DNA from: Ophiodon elongatus
Taxonomy: Eukaryota; Chordata; Actinopteri; Perciformes; Hexagrammidae
DNA length: 64,000 bases
NCBI GenBank assembly: GCA_016806645.1
Contig: JACSYO010002116.1
Span: 2,227,501-2,291,500, forward strand
Reading direction: 5' to 3'
Positions 53,312 to 64,000 of this stretch are shown one piece after another. The notes beneath the pieces were generated by a model. The model saw only the letters and a list, made by a program, of their open reading frames with translations. It was not told the DNA's origin and made no database searches. A program made the translations under genes and the position numbers. Numbering within the stretch: the first letter of the stretch is position 1; each line of letters opens with the position of its first letter.

Positions 53312-54435
53312 GTAAGGGCAGAGAGTTGCACAGAGGAATGTGGGTCAGTTAGTCAGCAGACGAGAGGAGGTTGTATCAGCAGAATAAAGACATAAAAGGG
53401 GGTTGGTGGGAGGGAGTGGAAAGTACTAGAAAAACATCGGCTAACAGGATGAGTACAGTTTGACACCATTCTCCTCCTACATTTTAACAGTATCTTTTTC
53501 AGCACTTTCGTATTTATAACCCCACCACTGCTTATTTCTGTATTCACCTCTGGGCCTAATCCTAGAGTGCTGCACTTTGAGAACGGCTCACACACAATTT
53601 ATATGATGATATATATTGATATTTGCGCTGTGACTGCAATTATAACTGCAATGTTTTGGTGGGGTGGAGGGCAGGCGAAGCAATGTGGCTGAATTAGGAA
53701 TTGACGTTGCATTGTTATTCGGCCAGCTGTTGGGAGGTGGTGCACTGCAGTTGTGTGAACTTAAAAGTTTGAAGGCGTAAGTGTTCAAAGTTTATTTTGC
53801 ATTCAACGGACTATGATCTGCTCTCTTTCTCCGACACCGACATCAACACGTCTTTCTTTAAACCAAACACGTTTCGCCTCGCTTCAGCAGTCAGCTGTGC
53901 TTCAGCTTCCCTCCTCCACAAGGTAAGCCTTCCTGCCAAAGAGCTGAAGACCCACATGTGGGAGTCAGAAGAGAAGTAATTGAGCAGGAGGAAAAGCAGG
54001 AAACAGTCAGGCAGAGGCGGGGGAGTCACACCGCCTTGGCTATGAATAGACTGGAGGAGACATGCATGGGCATCTCCTACTCTGTGCTGCATGAGCAGTA
54101 ACACTACAGGTCATAGGTGCATCTGGTCATTGAGTCATAATAAACTCTTCTGATATAGACTTCACTTCACTGACAGCTGCCTCAGTGGAAAAACAGTGAT
54201 ACAGGCTGCTCTGGCACATAGGTGCCTGCAAAACAATTACTCAATATCCTAATGTACAACAACAGGAGGTGGTTATACAATGTCTGGATGGGAATAAAAT
54301 GATGCTACCACACAAAACAATATTGTGCAATTTAGTACAACTAGATTTCTAAAGTCGTCGATTTTTTTTAGAAACAGCATCCAAGATCAACTATCTATTA
54401 AAAGTTAAGTTAGATTTAATGTAAAGCAATGATTT

Positions 54436-54457
54436 ATATTATTATTATTATTATTAT
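54436..54457 (+). repeat. (ATT)n microsatellite, short
   Basis: Seven ATT units. Confidence 0.9.
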
Positions 54458-55192
54458 ATAATTAGATTATACGCGGCAGGGCTGTGCGATAATTCAGTAT
54501 TAACATTTATCTTTTTACAAAAAGGATTCTGGTCTGGTCTGGTTTGGTCTGGTCTCTGCACTAAAGTGCTTTATTGCAAAGTTTAGGTTTATATCAAAAT
54601 CAAATAAAAAAAGTGAATGCAGCCGAACACAAATTTTATGATTTATTTTATATGATGATCATGATTTTTGACTAACACCAAGCACATATAATTTAGGTGG
54701 TTGATATGGCTTTATTAACTGATCAAGCATACTGATTATATAAATCAGAAGAACGGCCTGCTCAGCAGTTTTTGAGAGCAACATATGACAAAAAACCTAA
54801 ATCTGTGGTATACATGACTTAATTTCCATAAATTAATTCAAGAGATTTGACGCATGCAAGAAGGGGGGTGGGGGGGTGGGGGTGCCTCCGCTAAGCGGGT
54901 TGAAAAGTCAACAGCAACTTTGAGAAGAGCTCTCAGGCAGAGGAGTGCCAGAGAGGAAGTACAGTTATCCTGCAGCCTTTAGCATCATCACTGCTGGATT
55001 GTTACTTGACTAAGTGCTGTTATGTAACTTAACAATAAGGGGATTGACCTGAGATAAAATACGTGCTCAGAGCTGGAGGAGAGGAGAGGAAGAGAAAGAG
55101 GAGAAAGTCACATACACACATGCATGCAAACAATAGAAACGCACAACTCCAGGGATTGACCGGCTCGCTGCAGAGGGAGGGTAGGCACTCTG

Positions 55193-55320
<128 letters not shown>

Positions 55321-55994
55321 CTTGTGGTGGCTCGGTAGCTGTCTTCACAGGTTCCCTGACAAGACTGTGAATGTTACCAAGTCAGATCGAAGAGACTGTT
55401 GTCTGATCTGATGAATGTTGCAAACCTCACAATATTCTTGGTAAGGCAAGTTTTTGTCTCGTCTTTTATGAACCAGGGTTTTGACTTTGACAAACATGCA
55501 TCATAATAATGTCTGAAAGTCTTTTAGGAGCTATAGCATGATTTATGGCAAACACATATGACATTCAGTTCACACCATTTCTACATTACAGCCAATCCAC
55601 AAATGTTGTTTTGTAATTACATCTTGCCTTTCTACTTTAATGCATTTCATGCACTGCTGGACTCTCGTCTGTGACCAAAACCTGCTGCATGCCATAATAC
55701 TCGAATGAGACCATTTTCAAGATAAATACCGTGCAGCTTGAACAATGTACTAAATGTTCATAAGATAGTGCTGAAGTATCCCGGGAAATGAATGCAACAC
55801 CCTGTTCTTCCTGCACTACATATTTGTTCTTAATGCCTGTATATTTAACTAGTTTTCTTGTGCATCAATATCACTTAAATTGACTCTTTTTGAGACTAAA
55901 AATGTTAAATGTACTCTTAGTCTATTTCATCAGCCTGAATTGCAAAGTATGGATAAAACAAAGATCATCTCATCCTTTATGAACTCAGTAGAAA

Positions 55995-56300
55995 CTTAGG
56001 ATGTCCAGAGCTAAACAAATTAATTGATTATTTAATTAGTAATTATCACTATTTTGATAATCAATTAATCATCTTAGACACTTGACAAATATCAAATACT
56101 ATTTATTGGTTCCAGCTTCTCCAATTCAAGGATTTGCATCTTTTTTATATCATTGTAAACTGAATATCTTTGAGTTTGTCTGGTTTAAAAACAAGTATTT
56201 GACGTTTTGATATTTAATGTACTACAAAATAATGAATTGAGAAAATAATGGGCAAACTAATTGAGACGTTACATAATAATTAGTTGCAGTCACATGTAGT
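55995..56300 (+). repeat. GGGCTGCAACTAA-type element
   Basis: Contains AATTAATTGATTATTTAATTAG, TTTTGATAATCAATTAATC, TTCCAGCTTCTCCAATTC and ends with AATAATTAGTTGCAGTC. The ends are imperfect inverted repeats, so it is likely a non-autonomous DNA transposon. Confidence 0.7.
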
Positions 56301-57250
56301 CAAACATGGACATTTTCATGGTATGCAGGAAGTGACCATCAAAATACAATCTCTTTACCAGCAGTAAGAGAGAACACATAACTCCCCGGTGACGGTTGAA
56401 AACATTTCCCCACCAGCAACAGTTGTATTGGGCTGCAAAAGCGTGAAGTTGCCCAGTAAAGCTTTAACCTGGACTTAACAGATAATTAAAATGGCACTCA
56501 CATGATGGACTTAAAAAGTAAGGCTCTGTTTTGTGTACTTTTACACTGGGTAAATTGGGTAAATTATTGGGACAGCGTTGTTAACACTGTGGCAGATATA
56601 CACCACATATGTGCTCCCACAGCTTCTCTACTGCGTCTCAAAAACAGAAGTCAAATTTTCATGAAAATGCCACTAAAGAAATTGTGAGTGCCGTGCCAGG
56701 CGTTACATTACATTGTTGCAGCTGTTGCATCACTCAAAGACGTTATGAATTCAAACAGTGCTTCCTCATTGACACCCTTTACATCAAAAAATTTCACAAG
56801 CAGAAGGAGTGTTTTACACTTCAGAAACATATCTCTCTTTCAGCTCTTTGTGTTACATTACATCTCTCTCCCTCGCATTCTTTCTCTTCTACTCTTTTTG
56901 TGATGAAAAGCTCATATAACAAGGCAGGCAGCCCGGGATATGTTGTTTAGGTTGGTAATAGCACAGAAGACACAGAGGGAGAGAAGAGAAAGCGAAAAAG
57001 GTCTTTTTCTGACTGAGGCCATCTCTCAGAGGAGCCCTCTCACCAGATTAAGAAACCTGTGGGTTTGGCTTAAGGTGAAAAGGCACTGAATGAAGTAAAG
57101 CTGCAGCTTTAAATTTGTCTTAACACGTGTTTGACTGAAATATCTTCACTTCAAGGCAAAATAAGAACATCTTGCGCTTTCTTTTTTTAGATCAGCCAAG
57201 CTTCCAGCCCTTGACCTCAGTGAACTAGTTTAACTATGTGAACTTGATGA

Positions 57251-57251
<1 letters not shown>

Positions 57252-57300
<49 letters not shown>
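57252..57300 (+). repeat. (CA)n microsatellite
   Basis: About 24 uninterrupted CA units. Confidence 0.95.
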
Positions 57301-57303
<3 letters not shown>

Positions 57304-57569
57304 GCTGTGCAAAAATGGGGTTTGTAGTCAAAGAATCAAGCTGAAAGGGAACCTGATGCCCTTAAGATAAACTGGAAGTAACCCTTTTTACTCCTTTTCA
57401 TGCTTTATTGTTTGAATATCTTTATTTTAAGTGAAGCCTTGTCTCTACTCATGACAGCCTTGCACTTCACACGTCATCCCTTTGAATAGTTAAGATGCAA
57501 ATTAGTCAATTTCTTGCTGAGAGTTAGATGAGAAGATTGATACCACTCGCATGTCTGTACGGTCAATAT

Positions 57570-58000
57570 GAAGCTACAACCAGCAGCCGGTTAGCTCATT
57601 GTATCTGGTTTGTTAAAATCAGTACAAAAAAGTGTAAATCCACCCTAAAAGGCTAAAAACATAAATAAAGTTAGTGCACTTGGTCAAGAAAAAGTCTGGC
57701 ACATTACTTCCTGTAGAACCAAAACTTGTTGAACCACAACTACTTTTTCACAGTTCTCTTTTTAAACACAAATTACATATAATGTGTTAAGAAGTGAGCT
57801 TTAGATGTGCTGCCAAGGCGATGTTTTTACATTTGGACAGAGCAAGGCTAGTTTTTTTTCCCAGTCTTGATGCTAAACTAAGCTAACCAGCTGTTAGCTT
57901 CAAATTTAACAAACAAACATGAGAATGGTATCAATCTTCTCATCTTACTCTTGGCAGGAAAGAGTGCATCTCCCATAATATGGACTTATTCCTTTAACAA
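57570..58000 (+). repeat. GCTAAGCTAACC-type dispersed repeat, long copy
   Basis: Contains TGATGCTAAACTAAGCTAAC, AGAATGGTATCAATCTTCTC and TATTCCTTTAACA in the order typical of this family in percomorph fish. The left boundary is uncertain. Confidence 0.65.
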
Positions 58001-59232
58001 TTGTAGTGAATGTGGTTCAATGGACACGAGCTGCAGTAAAATCTCATTAAAGCAGCACGTCATAGGACAGGGGTACCTTACAGTCAACATTTTGGGGGAG
58101 AATTGTGTCGCAGCTACCCGAAGTAAATGCTTAAGAGGCTATGATTTATGTCCCTGAAAGTGCAAGATAGCAGAAAAAGAAGAAGCAGAGAGGGGAAGGT
58201 GGTTAAGGTTTCTTCTCTCTCATTAATCGGATAGTTGGGGCTCCTAGGGGCACGTAAAGCTGTCGCTCAGACCGCTGATTTACACATTCCTCCCAGCCAG
58301 CCTCTTTCTTACTCCAACCCTCCCTGTATAAATACACCAGTTACTGACAACTACAGCTCTCTTCCTTATACCTCTCCATCATCATCACTATCCCCCAAGA
58401 CTGTCAGTCCATCTGTGCCTCTCCATGTATCCTTTTACATCCTTTTGCATGTCCTGTCAGCCTCTGGCAGATATCGTCCATTTTCATTCCCCATTTCTCC
58501 TTTAGGTCGCCTTTTCTCTCAACCATTTTCCCATCCTCCCCCTTCCCTCTCCCTCCCTCCCTCCCCCCTCCTACTCCTCCTCCTCCTCTCACATTCTCGC
58601 CATCTTTCTCTCCTCTCAACTCTAAACGAAATGAGACTGCAGCAGCACTAACTGCTGACTTGGGCTAATGCACAATTTTGTAATAATGCCTATTCGTGTA
58701 AGTCACCCAGGAAACGCATAATGGAGACATTATTGTGCATGGCAGCCTGTTAGCCTAACCCAGTGAGGCTTTTGGCATGGCCTGCATTCCTCCTCTCTCC
58801 AGCTCCTTACAGCTAATGAACTTAAATAAAGTCTGGCACATATAATCTCCACTAGAACAATCTATTTTTTGACAACACAGGCCACTGAAGACTTAAAATC
58901 CATGTTTGAATAAAAAAAATAGCATTGCAAAGATGTCTCTAAATAATATCCTGATACTTTTGTCCTTTACCTGGTAGACTAAATACTGAATTTACTCATC
59001 TCAACTCACACCAGCATGTAAAAGCATGTGCACCCACACAAGTAATCACACCAAAACCTGTGGTACTTAAGCTGAAAGATAAAAGGCTGTTTGCAAGATG
59101 CTTTTATTGTGGTAATAAATCTGTCTTTTCTACTTTCCTATTGAAGAGAATGACCTCAGACTTTTTCTCTGGGGGCGACAAAGACCAGCACTGAGCTCCA
59201 AACTACAGACACACTAAACTTGCATATAACAA

Positions 59233-59258
59233 CAATTCTCACATACTTGTGAGAATTG
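59233..59258. repeat. Perfect 11-bp hairpin
   Basis: CAATTCTCACA and its exact reverse complement TGTGAGAATTG, separated by four bases. Confidence 0.95.
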
Positions 59259-60172
59259 GACCAACTTCTCTTCAAGGCGACCCTGGGCCTGTTGGATGAG
59301 ACCAAACTCCTTTGTAATGAGTGGTAGACATGATAATTAAAGCGAATTAAGGACACCTTTTGATGCTCACTGCTAAGTAGGATGTATGTTAGGTTCGTTA
59401 ACTGATATGTTGTCATGGACGCAACAAAAATAGAGAAAATATGATTGTCTCTTCCTCTGACATAATCTTTAGAACTGAGGGCCCCACCTTACCAAACACA
59501 CCTTTATTATGTTGTAGAAACTGCTCGGAACGTTTGTACGGTTGTCAGCAGCTGGTTTGGTTCATTTAGTGTGAAAGTTGTAAATCGAGGTCTAGTGGGA
59601 ACTAAAGAACCGCAATATGAGTCTTAGTCCTCTTTCAAGTGAACTCATTCGATTGGTTTGGAAATGTACGCATCATTTCCAGTAAATCTCACAATATCAA
59701 ATGTGTTTTCAATTTAAAAAAAGAACGAACGTCAGAAGACAGCAAGTAACAACCATCCGTCAACTGGTTACGTCTCCAGTCCGATCTGGAGCTCACAGCT
59801 GATAGGTACGTGGTTTGTTTACATGACAGAACGCTTGCTGTTAGGACACGGTTTCACTCTCTCTGCGTCATCATTACGATCGTGGTTAAATTATTCCTCA
59901 TTCAGCTCAACCTAAATTTACATTTCATTCTCAATCAATAAAAGTGACGTTGTGTGACTCCCGTCATGTGGTGCATTCAGTGCACGTGAGGCAGACAGCT
60001 GCGGTAGTGCTGCTTTTTTATTCACAATCAAATATACATTTTCACATTTGAATATCAGTTGTTTTGTGCCAGTAACAAATTGTAGTCTACAGTCAGTGTG
60101 AAACTGTAATCTGTTGGTGTCTTCGCCATCTCACCTTGTTTTTCTCAGCTCTTTAGCACCTCCCCTTTCCTC

Positions 60173-60197
60173 AGCTAACAGCTAACAGCTAACAGCT
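60173..60197 (+). repeat. Short 9-bp tandem repeat
   Basis: Nearly three copies of AGCTAACAG. Confidence 0.9.
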
Positions 60198-61686
60198 TAT
60201 TAACATGAGACCAGAGTAAAAAACAGACATCGTATAATTTTGCACAAGTCAAAAACAATTAAGTTACATTCGCTCAAAATATATGTAACCTTATGCTACC
60301 TGATCTCTAACACCTCTCCAGAGTGAAATGTTTAAAACTATTTAGCTGCAACATGATATAGAAACCCCAGGAAAAGAGCAAAGACGAGCGACAAAAATGC
60401 AATTATTATTTTAGGGCTATGGAATAATTATGCCATGGGGAGATCGACCTTCAAAATTCAAAAATTAAATGAAGAAATGAATGTGTTGGAACAGAGCCGT
60501 TCTCTTAAAAACTCCCTCAACCAATGGCTGATTGAAGAATGAAGTTGCTACAGTCACATAAGGAGTAAATTATACTCCTATATAGAATATTTAAGAAACA
60601 CAGAGCATGACTATCGAGGAGAGACTATTAAAACTGTTTCTGGGCTCGTAAAGGCAAACACATAATCAGAAGGACGATAGACAACCACAAATACCTTCTT
60701 TTCCATGTCAACATGATCACTGCCAACAATCCATTTCAAAATCTATTTGAATACTGCTCAACAGGTACGACACCACCGAGAAAATTTAGTCTCCATATAA
60801 TGCATAATTGTAAATTATTTCCACAAAATCCCCTCACAATGGTTTTAGTAGAATTAGATACACTTGTACATTTGTGTGTTTCGAGGTTTGCAAGTGCCAG
60901 TTTTAATTGTTGAACCTGAAAATCTGTCTTTTCCTACCAATTAACGTCTGAGCACCTGATACATATGCAACAACTGTAAAAGCAATTAAACTGCAAATTA
61001 ACTGAAGAGATGAGTTCACAATGTGAGTGCCAACGCTCATATTCTGAATGAGCTTTGGTTCCCAATTTCTCGAGGAGTTAAATCATGATACGGACATGAA
61101 ATCCTCACGACAAGAGAGCTTGCTGAACCCTTGGTCATATGAAGTACCCATAATTTAATTTCAATCCAATCTGATATTTGGCATGTTGAAGTTCAGAGCT
61201 TATATTTACAACACGGAATAATGGATTCCATGCAACGCAATTAGTTTTTTTAATCATTTTGGGTACAGGTATAATAGTACACGTTTTAGTTTAGGCCAAA
61301 ATAGATGGTTTGTTACACTGCTTCTTTTGGTTGGCAACGCCGCATGAACCAAAAAATTGCATTCTGTTTGAAAACAGTCTAATTAAAAGTATTTTTCTTG
61401 GCATGTGTGGAAAAGATTAAAAACTGTGAGGTCCACCTGGATGACTCTTGCTAACATTTTAAAACATTCAATACTTCAATATTACAACTGAGTTTCAGTG
61501 TGGATACCAATGGTATTTAGTATTTTTGTCAATATCTTAGTTAGAAGTATATAGATAGGTTTTTAAAGAAAAATATGCTAAACTTCTCAGTTTGTCTTAA
61601 CACAAGCAGCCAAACAAGAACTTTGTCTCAAGAGAAATATATTTAAAGAAAATATTTTTTCAAGCAAACTTTTCAATTCTTGACAG

Positions 61687-61902
61687 TAGGGCTGGGCTAT
61701 GGAGAAAAATATTCTCGACAAATACCTCCATATATATACACTGTAAAGATATTATAGGGTTGGTGCTTTTACAAAATAGTTATGAGATTTTATATCACTT
61801 TACTGTAATGCAGCCTTTAAAATCTGGAAAAGACAACACTTAAGCCATATATCCAAAATCTAACACACTATCAATATAATATCGATATATTGCCCAGTCC
61901 TA
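61687..61902 (+). mobile_element. hAT-type MITE, 216 bp, with 8-bp target duplication
   Basis: The left end is TAGGGCTGGGC and the right end GCCCAGTCCTA, inverted repeats with one mismatch over 11 bp. Directly outside both ends lies CTTGACAG (61679-61686 and 61903-61910), a perfect 8-bp target-site duplication, the hallmark of the hAT superfamily. The interior is AT-rich and non-coding, so this is a non-autonomous copy that needed a transposase from elsewhere. Confidence 0.9.
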
Positions 61903-62410
61903 CTTGACAGCTTTCAATACTCAAGGTTTTGAGGTTTGATCTTCAAATTCAGCTCTATACTGACAAACCTTTCTTGCATACATGGTAATTACTAGCACAA
62001 CATCTTTTTAGCTTACTAAACTGTGAGCTGAACATCTTGAAGTGTGTTATGAAGGTCCAGAGGCTTCAATGGTTAGAGCCATCTGGGCTGCAAACAGCCA
62101 GCTGAACCAGGTACAGTAGTCTACTGCTGCACAGCTTAAACATCTCGTCAGGTTCTTTAACAGCAAACTACGTATGAGGTTAGTAGACTGTAAGTTAGTT
62201 GAGTAAATGGGGTTGAGGAAAGGCTAAGCTTGCCCCAGAGGCAGACTCGCCGTGAGCTGAACGCCGCTGACCTAGATTAATACCAACCACAGCAGCGCCA
62301 GGACTATAACACACCCCAGTTTCCTGTATCCTGCTTTTCTGTCTGTGTGTGAAATGATTCCATCTGTCAGTCTCAGCTGGGCTGTGAGAACACCGCTGAA
62401 CACTGCTGCG

Positions 62411-62514
<104 letters not shown>

Positions 62515-64000
62515 CACCGAAAAACACAGACGTGTCGGCTGGGAACTGGGGCCAAGGAGGGTGTCTGCATCCAGCCTCCAGGGAGGGGGGGCTCTGAAAA
62601 ACTCTGCCCAGCATGAAAGGCTGGAGAATGGGGAGCGAGACATGAGATAGCGACTGTGGTTGTGATGGTGCGCGGCAAACTCTCATATAAAGCAGTGTTT
62701 GTTTACGAGGCTTTATAATTGCAGCTATGAAGGCTGGCTGCACAGAACATTTTGTGTCAGAACAACCTGAAAAGACCTCTTTTCAATGACAGCAGGCTTT
62801 ATTAGCTTGCTTATAATAAGACCAATTTATCATTCCATACATGCATGTGTTTCTGTCCATGTCTATGTGCAGGTATGTGCATTTTCTGCCTGCTTTTATG
62901 AAAATGTACGCGTATATCAGGCAGGTCTATTACACTGGCATACTCCCCTGACCAAGGACAACAGCTGGTATTCAATAGATACCAAACAGAAGAAACAAAG
63001 TCAGCCAGCACACCTACCAGCCACCTGTGAGCACACAGAGATGAAACTGAGGGGAAGAAGTGACAAGATGAGGACACAGACGGATTAGGATTCACAACTG
63101 ATATTCAGAGGAAAATAAGGGAGTTTAGCAGCAGACAAAAAAGGAAAGAAGAGAAAGGTCAGGGTTGAGGTTTAGCCAAGGGGAAAAAAAGACAGACAAG
63201 TGGGTGAAAAGTGGAACAAAAAGCTAAGTTCTTTGAGACATTTGAAATATATTTCAGAAGTTTTTTAACTTCTCCTGAGGCTGAAAAGACAGCAAAACAT
63301 ATAACCTCTGTTCCAGGTTATCATCATTTCAGCTTGCTGTGTGCAGTGAAATGAAAAAAAAAAGCATGGCACATTCTAGACAAGATTAAAACAAAAAACA
63401 AACCTCATAACAAGAGAAAAAATGTGGAATATTAACAACACCAGCATAAAGTGACTGGTGCATGGAATTCATACGATATTTCCCTTGGTACATCAATTTT
63501 ATGACAAAAAAAAGAAGATCTTTCCAGCAGTGCTGCATTGACTGCATGTTTGAATGGAATAATAGGACTTTTCTCTTTCTTCATAATTCACATTTGGCTA
63601 TGCTGCTTTATTTTATTTTTTAAAGTTCAGTATGGCTGTAGGTAAAACATAGACCTCATGCATCAGCAAAATCCCTGACAAGGCAATACCAATTAACTGT
63701 AGCTCTGTTATCGTACTAATGCACTCCCCTATCTCCTGATGGCACAAAACTTCATTATTGGAAAAATGTTCACCTTAGGTCAAAAGATGTAGGGAGCTAT
63801 AATGAAAAGGGAGCATGCACTTTCAGTCTACGAACAAAATCCAGTTCAATAAATGTTTTATATTTATTATGGAGAGTTGTGTCTCTGCTTGACATGTCGG
63901 GTAGTACAAAGAATAAAAAGATGTTGAAAAATTGCAGCATACACGTGTATGATGCCTTAAAATAGCATTTGCCAAAGCTGTCTGAAAACCCCAGGGACAC

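Noticed and set aside
58235..58651. Pro/Ser-rich 138-codon open frame
   Set aside because: Pyrimidine-rich low-complexity sequence with no family resemblance or splice support.

Overview
This is a gene-poor, intron-rich vertebrate window, almost certainly from a ray-finned fish and probably a percomorph-like teleost. Two things show this. The coding exons match vertebrate ZRANB1 and CTBP2/RIBEYE closely but carry fish-style substitutions. The non-coding DNA is full of long CA/GT dinucleotide arrays and of dispersed repeats familiar from teleosts, such as the ACTTAAGTAC-type element, the GGGCTGCAACTAA-type element and the GCTAAGCTAACC-type element. ZRANB1 and CTBP2 are also neighbours in opposite orientation in human, so this is conserved synteny.

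Layout. Positions 1-7375 (+) hold the 3' half of zranb1 (TRABID, an OTU-family deubiquitinase). The five last coding exons (284-482, 1401-1521, 1792-1921, 5124-5353, 5584-5802) encode 299 residues, equivalent to human residues 410-708, and include the catalytic Cys and His. A 3' UTR follows. Positions 7376 to about 10640 are intergenic and mostly a degenerate GTCATAG-type tandem array. From about 10640 to the right edge, everything I can identify belongs to ctbp2 on the - strand.

ctbp2 gives two proteins from one locus. Eight shared exons (22394-22548, 18192-18336, 17233-17439, 16100-16314, 14876-15006, 14486-14613, 14275-14398, 12192-12375) encode the NAD(H)-binding dehydrogenase-like core and C-terminal tail. 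Two alternative first coding exons feed into them, both ending in phase 1. A short one (52241-52298) encodes the 19-residue nuclear-type N-terminus of the transcriptional corepressor CtBP2, predicted total 448 aa. One giant exon (41509-43780) encodes the 757-residue A-domain of RIBEYE, the synaptic-ribbon scaffold of photoreceptors and hair cells, predicted total 1186 aa. All splice junctions were read directly and all phases agree.

The two genes converge tail to tail. ZRANB1 edits K29/K33-linked (and K63-linked) ubiquitin chains. CtBP2 is a nuclear corepressor and RIBEYE builds synaptic ribbons. I see no operon-like link, only conserved neighbourhood.

Most of the rest is intron: about 19 kb between the RIBEYE exon and the first shared exon, about 8.5 kb between the short first exon and the RIBEYE exon, and about 11.6 kb at the right edge upstream of the short exon. 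These hold microsatellites, a broken LINE 3' end, a 216-bp hAT-type MITE with a perfect 8-bp target duplication, and a few candidate regulatory stretches. I found no microbial-type system, CRISPR array, tRNA or rRNA. The most interesting items are the 75-residue Q-rich pentad repeat in the RIBEYE A-domain, a near-perfect 60-bp palindrome in a ctbp2 intron, a cluster of K50-homeodomain (CRX/OTX-type) motifs just upstream of the RIBEYE exon, and a CpG/CCAAT-rich candidate promoter between the two ctbp2 first exons.
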